Source of the DNA: Zoroaster sp. YZ-2022
Lineage: Eukaryota > Echinodermata > Asteroidea > Forcipulatida > Zoroasteridae
Assembly: GCA_029582265.1 (NCBI GenBank)
Contig: CM055823.1
Location: 1,302,001-1,366,000, forward strand
Length of the DNA: 64,000 nucleotides
Reading direction: 5' to 3'
Shown: piece by piece, positions 47,868 through 60,075 of the stretch
Numbering within the stretch: position 1 is the stretch's first letter
Layout of the letters: each line of letters opens with the position of its first letter
Made by a program: the position numbers and the translations under genes
Notes under the pieces: model-generated
Databases searched by the model: none
Told to the model about the DNA's origin: nothing
What the model saw: only the letters and a program-made list of their open reading frames with translations

Positions 47868-48528
47868 TAGGTGGGGCTCGTCAGCCATGGGAGGCATTTC
47901 ACCTAGGAGACGGTACTCTGATTCCAAACCCGGGCAGGTGGGGCTCGTTAACCATGGTAGGCAGTTCACCTAGGAGAAGGCACTCCGATTTCAAACCCGG
48001 GCAGGTGGGGCCCGTTAGCCTTAATAGGCAGCCCACCAAACGCGTTGGGAGTACACGTTAAAGCAGGACCAACATCTCCGGCAACTCTCTGCACCTGGCA
48101 TAATGCTCCTGTCGTCTCGAGATTCTCCTGCCACAGGGTTCTACATCTGCCAGGCCAAGTCCTGTGGGACTGCAGGTGCGCAACAGCTTTACCACAGTCA
48201 AAAGAAAGTCACGCGCAGGCTCCAGCCACATATCTCTCCTTCGTGATACATCTTCCAAACAATGTATTTCACATTCCAAACAGAAAGAACAGCAGAGAAA
48301 CGGAGGAGGAGAAAGGAGAGAGCAGCAGAGCGGCAAGCTGAGGGTCCGGTTCATGTTCCAGCTGACCTCACATGTAACATCTGTGGCAAGACATGCAGAG
48401 CCAGAATTGGTTTTCTCAGCCATCTGCGAATGCACCAGGCAGCACACAACACTGTGTAGGATCTGGCTTCTCTCCTGGACAACTGGCTGGACAACTTCTC
48501 GAGCTTCGAGAATCGCCAACAAAAAAAA
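47868..48528 (+). pseudogene. Truncated non-LTR retrotransposon, 3' end
   Basis: After short repeats (CACCTAGGAGA, TTCAAACCCGGGCAGGTGGG, three units of ~60 bases), the plus strand carries the end of a reverse-transcriptase ORF. A basic Arg/Glu-rich stretch precedes CNICGKTCRARIGFLSHLRMH, the Cys/His finger typical of the C-termini of CR1/RTE-like endonuclease-reverse transcriptase proteins. Frames are broken upstream. It ends in an A-run and then GA repeats, as expected of a LINE tail. The 5' part is missing, typical of truncated target-primed insertions. Confidence 0.65.
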
Positions 48529-48958
48529 GAGAGAGAGAGAGAGACTTTTCAAATGGATACTTTATTCACATCAATTAAAAATTATTACAATTCCATTTGA
48601 TAAATAAATATATATGTACAAAAAGCAGTCATAACTGCCATGGAATCAGTAAATAAACAATTTCAATACAATAACAGTGGTATAACCTTTTGAAGGAAAT
48701 GTAATTTAAGCAATAGAACATTAATTAAACAGTTGTATAAACACAAAACAGAAAAAAATTCTCTTGGGATATTTAGAAAAAAGGTGGTGTTTCCTTTTGA
48801 GGAAAATAACTAGTAATAAAACATTAATTAAACAAATATAGACATTAAACAAAACATTATACACAAGTTGTACAAAGAGTTAATGAAGCTTATTTTGAAA
48901 AAAATTAATAATCAAAAAAGCAAAGAATGTATTTTCAAACAAAAATACAAAGTTTGTT

Positions 48959-49897
48959 TTAATAAGTAACAGAAACGAGGCGGTTAGAAAAGCCATGTGA
49001 ACTCCCCATTAATATTACATACTTGCAGCTGACGACGAGGAAAATGGCCAGTCTCACAGCCTCCCTACTGCGGCGCCCAGCGTGTGGAATTAGTGCCCAA
49101 AAGATGTTGAAGTTAAGCAGGAGACAGATGAGGCGATGAAGTAGGTTGAGGGTTGGTTGAATAGAAGGACAGGTGATGAACATGTGCCAGATCGTGCCCC
49201 TCTCACCGCACCATCCACAAAAAGAAGAGATGTCGGGGTTGAGGTGTTGAAGGACTGGGAGTGAAGGAATGACGTTATGTAGAAGTTTAAATTGCATGTC
49301 CCCCTGTTTCTTTCTTGTGGCAAGTTCATAGATTTGTTTCCATTGTATTTCATTTTCTTTGTCGAGGAAACCTTGCAGGTGCCAGAAAGTGATGGTGTAT
49401 TCTGGTAGATGGTTCACAGTGGAGTTGATGACAGCGTAGAAAAGTTTGGATGGTGCGGAGAGTCCTTTGATGTTTGACGAAATCTTGATGTTTAGGGGCA
49501 GATCTGGCTGGTGACAGATGCGAAGAAGAAGAGCTGGAGCGTGAAGAAAACCTTTGGAATTAAAGAACGAAGGAAACATGCGGACGAGAACAGAGTGCAG
49601 ACGTTGAAGAACGGAGTTGAGAAGACGACGGGAGAGTGGGCGTGCTCTGGGTATTACTTGTGAAAGGTCGTTGACCGCGATCCACTCTCCGGTGGTGGGG
49701 TTGATGACGTGGCGCACCAATTTTATTCCACACGCTAGGAGCCGAGCAGAGAACGGTACGACCTCATCGTCAGCTGCAAGACTAAGAATAGAACTGTTAA
49801 TGGGGAGGTTGAACACATGGCTAAGACAGTCGTGTGTTATTTGAAGTTGAGCTCCGGTAGCCATCGCAAGAAAGGAAAGGAAAGCAAAAGAATCCAT
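48959..49897 (-). pseudogene. C-terminal segment of Tx1-like ORF2
   Basis: A 312-codon open frame. The second half has WKQIYELATRKKQGDMQFK, LLHNVIPSLPVL, then CGWCGE...TIWHMFITC, the post-RT Cys/His segment of Tx1/L1-like ORF2 proteins. The upstream endonuclease and reverse transcriptase are missing. A separate short frame (50174-49920) precedes it on the same strand. Confidence 0.65.
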
Positions 49898-50479
49898 TGA
49901 GAAAGTTTAAATAAAATAGTTAATTGTCTAAAGTTTTTACGAGTTTCGTGAGTCTCTGCTGCAATCTTTTAGTGAGGTTGGGGGTGGTTCGTAGTTGTTT
50001 GAGTTGTTTGACAAGGCTAGGGATATTGGACGTGAACGTTTTTGCTATTATGGCGGGTTTCTTTTTTGTTTTTACGACAGACAGGAAACGCTGCAGTTCG
50101 CGCAGGGAGAGAGTGCCTTGTGGAACTGTAAGACCCTCGAGGGCGAGGTCGTCGCCCTGAGAGTCTTCCCACATGTCTGTGTCAGTGTCCTGGTCAGTAG
50201 TCTGGGATAAAGGTGTGGAGGGTGCGGATGATATATGTCTTGGTGTGTTGGGGGTGGAGGTCGTAGGTTTGGAAGGTGTAGGAGTAGATTTTAAGGGAGT
50301 GGATGGGGTGAAGGTTTTGGTTGTGGGGGTGTCGAGGATGGAGGTTGGGTGTGGTGCGGGGGTGGCGGGGTTTCGGGTAGGGGTGGGGGTAGGGGTGGCA
50401 GGGATTTGGGCAGGGTGGCGAGGATTCAGGAAGGGGTGGCGGGTATACGGTCAGGGAAGCGGAGGTACGGGCAGGGGAG

Positions 50480-52140
50480 GCGGGGTTTCAAGCAGGAGTA
50501 GTGGGTTTGGGATCAGTGGGCTTGGGGTCGGTGGGCTTGGGGTCGGTGGGCTTGGGGTCGGTGGGCTTGGGGTCAGTGGGCTTGGGGTCAGTGGGCTTGG
50601 GGTCGGTGGGCTTGGGGTCAGTGGGCTTGGGGTCGGAGGGTTTGGGGTCGGAGGGTTTGGGGTCGGAGGGTTTGGGGTCGGAGGGTTTGGGGTCGGAGGG
50701 TTTGGGGTCGGAGGGTTTGGGGTCGGTGGGCTTGGGGTCGGTGGGCTTGGGGTCGGTGGGCTTGGGGTCGGAGGGTTTGGGGTCGGAGGGTTTGGGGTCG
50801 GAGGGTTTGGGGTCGGTGGGCTTGGGGTCGGTGGGCTTGGGGTCGGTGGGCTTGGGGTCGGAGGGTTTGGGGTCGGAGGGTTTGGGGTCGGAGGGTTTGG
50901 GGTCGGAGGGTTTGGGGTCGGAGGGTTTGGGGTCGGAGGGTTTGGGATCGGAGGGTTTGGGATCGGAGGGTTTGGGACTGGGATTGGAAGGCGTTTGGGT
51001 GAAGGCGGGAGGGTCAACCGACATAGGTTTTGTGACTCGCTTGAGTTTCCTTGGGGGGGAAGGGGATTGGAGGAGAGTGAATTTGTTGGAGAGGGTCAGA
51101 GGTGTTGGGGGAGGCGTTAATTTCCTTTTTAGGACTTCAGAGAAGGTGCGGGCGGGACGAGGGGGCGTACCCCAGATATGATTAGAGGTTGATGGGCGGT
51201 GAGAGGGGGTTACGTCTCCGCGAGGAGACGCCTCGAGCGAGGACCTCAAGGGGTTGCGGTCGGGGTTCGAGGTCGGTGATGCCACCGGATCCGCCGTCGC
51301 CGGTAGCTCGACCGGGGCAACACCACTACCAAGGGGGTCGCTCCCCGAGGAAGCGTTATCGGTATCAGACGGGGCAGTCAAATTAGTGGGGACAGGTTTG
51401 GATTGTTTGGGAAGGTGTTTGGGATCAGACTTACCATGAATGAAAACTGGACGTGGATTTAGTGGGTTGTTGTCGTTGTCGTTGTTGTCATTAGTCGGGT
51501 TTCCCTTCCTGCACGAACGCGCGATGTGGCCGAGTCCACCACATTGGAAACACCGGGTGGACTCTGTTGAAATGAAAACCCGGTAGTTTTCGCCGGCATG
51601 TAAAACTGATGTAAGCCGGCGGTGTGATGTTCTTGTCCAATAACACGCTAACCTGTCTCCTGAAGGACCGGATATGAGCTAGTTGTTTTTGTTGAAAACC
51701 CAGGGGAACAGAGCGAATTTGTGAAACCACCTTACAAAAAGTTGAGAGATTGCTAATTAACACCATGTTTGGTATTTCTGGGAAAACATTTGATAAAGTC
51801 ATGCGAGTGGTGGGGCGGACAAGCGGCATGACCTCGAGAAAGGAGCCGTCGTATTCCAAGCCATTTTCTACGACTTCGAAGGCTGCCGTTCCCGAGGACA
51901 TGTAGAGCGCAATGCGGCCATTTCTAATACGTGATGCGTCGGTTATATGTGCGGGAGAAATAGATTTTGAGAAATGGTCAATGTAAGTACGCACAGAAAC
52001 GTTGTCCTGTGCGTAGAAGACAACCCCATTGTTCCTGGAGACGGGCCCAGGAAAGCTACCACCAGGAACAATAGGGTCTTTGTTGGTGTTAGCTGTTCCG
52101 CTTGACCGCCCCTTTTGTAATGGCTCTGCTTGGTTGGCCA
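50480..52140 (-). pseudogene. Tx1-like ORF1 (gag-like) with CCHC knuckle and long PKPSD/PKPTD repeat
   Basis: From an ATG at 52140 (MANQAEP) the protein runs through an RRM/gag-like region to about 51640, where the frame shifts by one. The new frame shows FISTESTRCFQCGGLGHIARSC, a CCHC zinc knuckle, then a Ser/Pro-rich linker and a long run of five-residue PKPSD and PKPTD repeats, ending at a stop near 50488. ORF1 proteins of such LINEs bind element RNA. The frameshift may be decay or sequencing error. Confidence 0.65.
50510..50990. repeat. 15-bp coding minisatellite (GGGTTTGGGGTCGGA type)
   Basis: About 32 units of 15 bases encoding PKPSD or PKPTD on the minus strand. Two unit types (GGAGGGTTTGGGGTC and GGTGGGCTTGGGGTC) alternate in blocks of three to seven, a pattern expected from unequal exchange. 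All other frames through it are artefacts. The plus strand is G-rich enough for G-quadruplexes. Confidence 0.9.
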
Positions 52141-52359
52141 TGATGGCCGTCCACAGTACCAAAACCAACCCGAAAAACCAAACCAAAAAACTCCCAAAAA
52201 CCATACAAAATACCGATAATCTGACAGAGAAGGACGAATAATATAATGCTATAGATAATAATAAATACAATGATATACAAAAATTAGTAAACTTGTAAGT
52301 GTTAACGGCCAATAAAAGTGATTTTACCGGAGCTCAAAAAAACACACGTCTTACCACCT

Positions 52360-52768
<409 letters not shown>

Positions 52769-53133
52769 ATGCAGGGTGAGAAGCGCTACCTCTTGAGCAA
52801 ACCCAAGTACAAGAAGGGGGCAGCGACAGTCAAACCCATCAAAGAGGAACTTAGAATAAGTAAGTTGAAATTTCATTCCAAAGAACAGGCCTCGTCTGCA
52901 GTCAGTCCTTTTAAAATAAACCAAAAAAATAAAAAAATTGTTCCTTTATTGTTTTGTATATTTCTCTTGCATCAGCGTATGCTACCAATCTGATGGCAGA
53001 GGCAGCAAGGCTAGGCTGCAAATCCAAGAAGCAGCAGCGAAGAAAGCCCGCCCCATCAAGTCTAGCAAGCATACTTCTGTACCCTACCAAAGAAGAGTTG
53101 ATTTCGTCCCACTGCAGTCGATTCAACCTTTAA

Positions 53134-54197
53134 TAGAAAGTTACCAATAGACATTTATCATGCTGCAGCCATTTTTTTGTTTTCAATCATTCAAATTAAT
53201 GTAACCAAACTGAGGCTGAGAGGAAAAATAGTCTGGTCCCATTTTATGACATGAGAATTATAACTAATAGTGTAGTTGTGCATACAGGGAACCTGACAAA
53301 GATGACTAGTGTGATGAAGGTCTATTAGTCATAATTATTGTAAGCGAAGTAGAGATTGATGTGTGGTTGAGCAGTTTTATTATGATCATTGTACACTCGC
53401 AATGAACCTGTAATACATAAACAGTATGTTGTATTATATAAATTGTTACTTGAGAGCACATAGAATAAAAAGCAGAGGTTACACATGTACACTCTGCTCT
53501 GAAAGAACATCATACGTAGTCTGGGTTTTTGAGTGGGGATTGCTGTACATCTTTGATACAGAGAAATTTTTTGTCACGTTTTTTAACATCAACAGAATAC
53601 TGAAATACTTCAACCCTATTAAAAAGAGTTTTCAAATCAACGGTTAAAAAAGTAGAGATGTACAACGTAAGTTGTATATCAATTTAATTCTCCTCTCTAT
53701 AGTGATGAACCGTTGGTAGGTTGTTAAATCTAAAATTGTTACTTGAGATTGTATCAACAATTTTTTTAAATGACAGTCACTTAGACTCAATGACATTCTG
53801 ATATTCTAAACTTATTTTACTGTCGTATTTTACATTGATATACATGTACACACAAAGTGCACAGGCTTGTATAAATGCCAACAAGTCTAAGTTTTGAAAA
53901 AAGTTGGAATCATATACTTTTTGTTTACGTTAACATGTCCAAATGTAAATTGATGTGAATTCCGATATTTCAATGTGTAACGGCCACTACTGATACACCC
54001 TTCCAAAACAACACATGGATATAAAGCCTGGACATAAAATACCAAAATAATGCATCAATTAATCCTTGCTACAGATTCTGATAATAATAACATGTATGTT
54101 TATTACACATAAATAAAAATGAACTCCAATTGAGGAATAAACATGTGTGAAGGAAAAGTAACACATTGAAACTACTTCCTATCATCCCTGTTCTCTT
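53134..54197. other. No gene recognised
   Basis: AT-rich sequence between two converging genes: the transposase ending at 53133 and the P2X7-tail gene ending at 54198. It probably holds their 3' untranslated regions. Nothing else was noted. Confidence 0.45.
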
Positions 54198-56266
54198 TTA
54201 AATTTCCTGAAACCCTCTATATTCAGCTGAATGATACTTCTCACGAATTTTCAAAACTGCACATGATGGGAGCGCAACACGCACATTCCTCCCAAGAAAA
54301 CCCCAACACCACCTGGCCATCTGACGATATCCACAGTGTCTGTGTTTCCTGCAAGTACATGTAAACAAGAAATGACCATTTATTTAACATGTAGGTGTAC
54401 AATTATTACATGTAATTTTTTATAGTGAAATTAAAAAGTGTATTAATTGTTAAAATAGAATTGTGAAACCTTTCATTGTACCCCCCCCCCCCCCCTGGGT
54501 GTCTCATATGGTCGAACAATCAGAATGGAAAGTGTACTAGGTGTGTACTTACTGGTTTTCTGTTGCCCCATGTCGTGGTTGGCCATACTGCTGGCGATAC
54601 TGCAGGTACGCAGTATCCAGTACCCATCTGTCTAGACAGACTGTGTTGAACCCTGGGTGCTCGAGAATGCAATCAACATCCAGGACAAACTCGTTCATTC
54701 GCTGAACTACCTGCTCAATCTCTTTACAGCACACAGATTCCCTCAATGTTGGCATGACACCGCAGTTGCCACAAGAACACCTGGGGGTTAAATAATACAA
54801 CTTAGTTTAAAAAGTATTGTCTGACCTTTTTCACAGTGCATTCAAGAGCAATTCTAATTATTTCTGCCCAAAAGCTGAAAATCATTACATTACTTGATGT
54901 TTTTCCTTTTTTGCCATGACGGTACCGTAAACCATCATAAATGTACATGTACATGGCCTGGCATACATTGACGTGTACAGTGTGTGTGTACGACTGTACG
55001 AATCCGTGTGGATACTTCCTGTATCCTCAATTTACCCTAAATGACGCACCTAAGGTTATTAATTGATGTTGGTATAATGACTCACCCCCAAACTGTTAAA
55101 GTTGATGGGGCACAGAAAATGTACCCAAGAAGAAAAACAGTTGAATCATGTTTCATCTTATTCTAGATGGTTGTGAAATTGTTTTTAATCTTGAAAATAA
55201 AAATATTATTTTCGATTTTTAAAATAAAATGGTATAATTTGGAGAAGCTCTCAAAACTTTTAATCAATATTCTTGAAAGACCAACAAAATGGAAGGTGGT
55301 TAACATTTTTGCAAAAAGTACTTTAAAACTTTGAAATGTGTAAAAATGCTGTTAACATTTTGTCAAATAAAAGATTACTTTTCATAACCATGATATTAAT
55401 GTTTCATTTTCTCAATAATTTTCCACTACCGTCGAAATAAACACCAACAAATTAAGTACTAGTAGTCTTCGTTCGCTTCTTCTATAAGGAATGTGTCCAT
55501 TTTGAGGATCAGTATTTCTTTAATAAAAGATCATTGCAAATGCAAAGCATTCTTATATTTTGGTTTCCACACACAACAGCTTGATGACTGCATAGAACAA
55601 TAAAATCATAAATTCGTGAAAAAAAATTGAGGTCATTTAAATCTCTTACTATTTGTATCTAGTATAATCAGTGGTTAAACAACTTTTTCCACTTTCACAA
55701 GCACTAACTTTCCAGTAAATCATAAAATTTCACTATAATTGTTATTTCTGTAACAAGCATGACTTATCTAAGTTTATGCAACCAGTAATACGCCATAATT
55801 TTGTAAGTTTTCCGAGAGATGCTAAGGCAAAAGTATGTGCGTCATTTCACGAGTGCGGCGAATTACGTACATGGACGATATACGGAAGAATCATGTAGCA
55901 GCCATTTTCGCGTATTTCTGACACGATTTCAGTGAAGGTTTCCCGGCTATATCTTACAAAAACATGACCGATAGAGCACAAAATACAAACTAAATCTTTA
56001 TGCTACTGATCTGAATTTTTGGGGATTATTTACCAGTCACTGTTGCCTAATCTTCCCTCGCGATCGCCGTCGTCATTGTGAACGCCTGGGATACCGTTAG
56101 CGTCGTTGTCATCGTCACTGTCAAGCTCTGGCTCGAACATATACGGAGCGATTTGGCCATCGAAACCTCGTCGTTCCTCCTCCACATCTGAGTCTGATCC
56201 TCCTTCTGACAATTGTACATCGAAGTCACTTTCTGACTCGTACTCTAAATCACTATTCTCGGCCAT
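54198..56266 (-). CDS. Stand-alone P2X7 C-terminal (ballast-type) domain protein, three exons
   Basis: Exons 56266-56034, 54780-54553 and 54348-54198 have correct AG/GT borders and join in phase to a 203-residue protein. Exon 1 is acidic (residues 1-78, SDLEYESES, DSDVEEER). Exons 2-3 hold the cytosolic tail motif of vertebrate P2X7: CSCGNCGVMPT...ESVCCKE, LEHPGFNTVCL, RQMARWCWGFLGR and VALPSCAVLKIREKY, with the zinc-ligand Cys residues present. No ion-channel part or membrane segment exists. Free-standing proteins of this kind are known in invertebrates; their function is unknown and a nucleotide or zinc-linked role is inference. Intron 1 contains the right arm of the ~1 kb inverted repeat. 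It is the best-preserved multi-exon gene in the window. It converges with the transposase, so it may be cargo of the same element. Confidence 0.85.
54479..54496. repeat. C homopolymer in intron 2 of the P2X7-tail gene
   Basis: A run of about 17 C bases between exons 2 and 3. A similar run occurs at 33747-33762. Length is probably unstable or uncertain in assembly. Confidence 0.9.
54985..55905 (-). repeat. Right arm of ~1 kb inverted repeat (partner 14130-15170)
   Basis: Reverse complement of 14130-15170 with moderate divergence and lacking ~130 bases of the left arm. It lies wholly inside intron 1 of the P2X7-tail gene. Short TGACGCAC-type inverted termini at about 55045 and 55855 suggest that the repeated unit is a transposon with its own ends. 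Confidence 0.8.
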
Positions 56267-56430
56267 GTTTTTCTGTCGGTGCTAGCTGTGAACTATTGAG
56301 GATACACGAGCTGTAGCTGTACAGTATGATGAATGTGTGAAGCCACGCGGCATTGAATATAATGTAGCTAACAGCATTGTTCTAGCTGTGACGTCACTCG
56401 TGCGCTTTCCACGATCGCTTCAAAAGTGGG
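56267..56430 (-). promoter_or_regulatory. Putative promoter of the P2X7-tail gene
   Basis: Upstream of the minus-strand ATG at 56266 is a perfect CRE palindrome TGACGTCA at 56389-56396, followed by a relatively GC-rich stretch (CGTGCGCTTTCCACGATCG). No TATA box at a fitting distance was found. Promoter function is inferred from position only. Confidence 0.35.
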
Positions 56431-57264
56431 AATTTTGGGGGGCGGGGCGCGCGTGGACCCATTGTGTTACTTTTCGGGTCGAAATTAAGCATTAACATAC
56501 AAAAAACACATGTATATTTTTTTAAATATTTATTATATATTAATGTAACAATACGTTGCCCTATATTTCGATTCATAATTCTGTAAACCTTTAAATAACT
56601 ACCACCATGGAGGTGTTTCTACCTCCATGCAATGACCTGGTGCACATAAACACCATGCTTAGGTGAGCGTGAAACGAAACAATCAATGGTTACACAAAAG
56701 AGTAGTGGGCCAGGATGATGTATCATATCTTATACGCCCTTTCTTTTAGAAATGGCCCCAGACAATTTATATTTATTTTCAACATAACCTTATAAATCAT
56801 AAACTAACTATACATTTTGGAAATTAAAACTTTCAAATTTAACTGTCGACGAGAGAGCCCTCCACTCGCGAGTGGCAGAAGTTATTTATTTCATTGTTTT
56901 TCCCAGAAAAAAAGCCACACATGCCTGGGAGTCATTGATATCCTAAAGTGGACCATTCCACATATCTTAGAAGGGGTGTCAGTTCCCAGAGCTGTGTAGT
57001 TTTTTTTCTGGGCTGGAAAAGTAATCGCTGCCATATGTCTGTGCACAAAATCAACCATCCATTGTGTACACATAAAGACCTACCCAGATCTAACCATCTG
57101 ATAAGTGGAACCATCTGTTCAGCATCTGGCTGTGTTGTTTGATGTCTTGCGACAGCCAGTGCCAGGCATAATCCCCCACCCCCCAGACAGAATGTCTGGG
57201 TTGTGTTTACAAGCTGGAGAGATAAAGTTTACTGTTTGGAAGGTCATACAGGAGAGAGATACAC

Positions 57265-57590
57265 TACACAGCCGTTGTGTGTCATCTGGGGTTGAAAATA
57301 ATACTAGACAATAGCAGGGCATGTGTGGAAGTCATTTGGATGTAAAAAGTCAATGGGGAATGCAGAGAACAATTTTTAATATAATTACAACCTGCGGCGC
57401 GTGAGCCCTACTGTTTTTTACAGTAGGTAAATTAGGGTGCCACTGAAAAGAGGAGGGGATATGCCAACGTCTTGTCATCTGGGGGTTAAAAATAATCCTA
57501 GACAATAGCAGGGCATGTGTGGAAGTCATTTGGATGTAAAAAATCAATGGGGAATGCAGAGATAACAATTTTAATATAATTAATACCCTA
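57265..57590. repeat. ~200-bp direct duplication
   Basis: A ~110-base stretch with GTCATCTGGGG, AGACAATAGCAGGGCATGTG and GGAAGTCATTTGGATGTAAA occurs at about 57273 and again about 200 bases later at 57473. Frames through it are shadows. The rest of 56431-58018 has no recognised gene. Confidence 0.75.
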
Positions 57591-58018
57591 GGGGATAGGG
57601 CGTGCCACTGAAAAGTGGAGGGGTGCCGCGTTTTGATAAAGTAGTGGCTACCTCCCTCGTCGGAGGGTTTTAATTACACTTTAATTTAAAAGCGCATTCT
57701 GTTCATTCTAGTTCACTTCAAAGACAGTTAATGACTTCAATCAACAGCAATTAACAGATATTAGATTCGAAATGATGACGACATAAGTTGGCCATTCAAA
57801 TACCGACAAGATCAAAATACATGTTATAAAATACTTTAACTAGTTGACGGACTAGTTGACACCAGATCGACGTTGTGCTGTCATCCACGCGAGGCATCAT
57901 CAGTGACGAGTAGACTTAAGCGCGGCTGCTCGAAGAGGTCTATGTAGCTACTTCATTGGCAGGGCTAAGTGTCCTCCTCCAATGACTAAGGGGAATCCAG
58001 ATTCCCAAAACAAGCTAT

Positions 58019-59794
58019 ACAGTGCGTATCAAAAAAAGGTAATCCGAATTCAGGGGGTTAATATGCCAAGGTTATTTAGTTTGACAATTTACATGTAGTG
58101 TACCAAAGAAGAGGAACTTCTCAGCTTTCCATTAATACCTTTATTGACCCATTGCTGTCACACATGACCGAGTACATTGTTATTGAAAATGACAAATTCA
58201 AATCGCATTTTTGCAAGTTTGGGTAATCAGTGCAAGGCAGGATAATTAGTGAAAGTCAGTATGATAAACCAGATTTTCTTTAGGAATGACTGGACATTAT
58301 TCAAGAAGAATCTCTTCTAACATTGCCCTTTTATGCACCCACACCTTCAACATGTCCACCTCCCCTTTCGACACAAAGCTGACAGCGACGGAGCATGTCC
58401 TGCACTGCTCGTCTCACCATAGCCGGATTATTGCGTAAAGCATCCACTTCATTTCGAATACGGCCCTGCAATTCATCAATATCACGGGGAGGAGTTGCAA
58501 ACACCTTGTTCTTCAAATGTCCCCAAAGGAAATAGTCACATGGTGTGAGGTCAGGTGATCTTGGTGGCCATTCCACCTCATGGTTGACGGCGATGACTCG
58601 TTCGCCAAAGAGTTCCCTCAGACGATCTCGGACAGCGATAAGGCGATGTGCTGGGGCGCCATCTTGGGCCCACCAGAGTTGTCTGAAGACCCCACGAACC
58701 TGTCGCTCAAAGTGTTCCTGCAGCTGCGGTAAAACGTTATCATTGAGCATCTGCAGATACATGTTACCATTGACATTCCTTTGAAAGAAAAACGGTCCGA
58801 TCAGCTGACCACTTCCACAAAGTCCTAACCAAACAGTCCACTTTTGTCGACTCATGTTAACCTCAACATTGAATTCTGGGGGTGTCTTGCTGGTGCATAT
58901 TCAAGAACATTATGCGTATTGACCTTGCCGTTCATGGAGAAAGCAGCTTCGTCGCCGATTACGAGATTCCGCAGAAAATTTACATCTCTCTCGGTACGGG
59001 CTATCAACCATCTGGCAAACGCCAGCCTTCTAGCAAAATCTCCTGGCGTAAGTTGATGTCGGATGTGAATCCGATATGGATGCTGGTGGAGGTCCAATCT
59101 CGTGATTCTGTTGAATGTCGCCGAAGGCAATCTCAGCCCATTTCGCCTTGCGCTGGTGTCCCTAGGATGCTCCAAAAGTTGCTGCCTTACTGCTGCAATG
59201 TTCCCTTCTGATCGCCCGGTGCGCCTCCTGCCAGAATTCCCCTTGTTGCGGTTGAGGCTAGTGCCATACTCTTGATATTTTCTAACATTCGCCCAGATGG
59301 TTTTGGCTGCTGGGGGCTCCCGTTCTGGGAAACGTTCCCTGAATTAGCATCGCGAGTTTGCTGCAAACTGTGAGTTTGGTGAAATGTTGTAATCACGAAA
59401 ATTCGCTGTTCAGTCGTTAGTTGTACCATTTTTCCAACTACCTGTCCCTAAACCCAGGCCCTTCTTAAATACCCAACTTGAAGAAAAGGATGTCGTAACA
59501 GACGATTACCGCACCAGCTTAAAAATCTTACATAATCATCTAGGCAGTCAAGTGATGCGTCCATTTCAGACTGCCTTGAACTGATTACCCAAACTTGCAA
59601 AAATGCGATTTGAATTTGCCATTTTCAATAACAATGTACTCGGCCATGTGTGACAGCAATGGATCGATACAGGTATCAATGGAAAGCTGAGGAGTTCCTC
59701 TTCTTTGGTACACTACATGTAAATTGTCAAACTAAATAACCTTGACATATTAACGCCCTGAATTCGGATTACCTTTTTTTTGATACGCACTGTA
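58019..59794 (-). mobile_element. Mariner/Tc1-superfamily element with ~212-bp terminal inverted repeats
   Basis: TACAGTGCGTATC at 58019 is mirrored by GATACGCACTGTA ending at 59794, with TA on both outer sides. The inverted repeats extend about 212 bases (58019-58230 and 59581-59794) with about 95% identity by eye. Total length is 1776 bases. The transposase inside is on the minus strand and is frame-broken. Confidence 0.95.
58331..59429 (-). pseudogene. Mariner-type transposase, frame-broken
   Basis: Three consecutive open frames: 59429-59187 (start MVQLTTEQRIFVITTF, N-terminal helix-turn-helix region), 59175-58852 (with IGDEAAFSMNG, first catalytic Asp) and 58855-58331 (with WWAQDGAPAH, second Asp, and WPPRSPDLTPCDYFLWG, third Asp). 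By count 36 residues separate the second and third Asp, more than the 34 of classical mariners. The group with FLWGHLK after the last Asp is common in arthropods and other invertebrates. All catalytic positions are present, so disruption is limited to frame changes near 59180 and 58855. Confidence 0.85.
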
Positions 59795-60075
59795 TAACAT
59801 GCTATATAACAAACTATATATTACCACATCGTTATTAATAAACTGCTTTATTAATTTCTGAACATGGTTCTGAGAACCATTCAGAATTAATGAGGCTTTC
59901 AGACCGGTACCTTTCATTAAAATTATATTGACATGTTTACAAACAAATAAACCACTGGTTTTAATATAACTGAAATGCATGCTATGCAATTGATTATCAT
60001 TATTTGGTTTGCCAGTGATACAAACAGGATTGCGCTGAAGAAAGTTTTGAAGGGTTTCATTTACATTTTAAACGG
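59795..60075. other. No gene recognised
   Basis: Short spacer between the mariner element and the LTR; contains the pair GGTTCTGAGAACC at about 59868-59880. Nothing else seen. Confidence 0.4.

Noticed and set aside
50173..51181. Gly/Val-rich plus-strand frames over the LINE ORF1
   Set aside because: Shadow of the 15-bp repeat that codes PKPSD/PKPTD on the minus strand.
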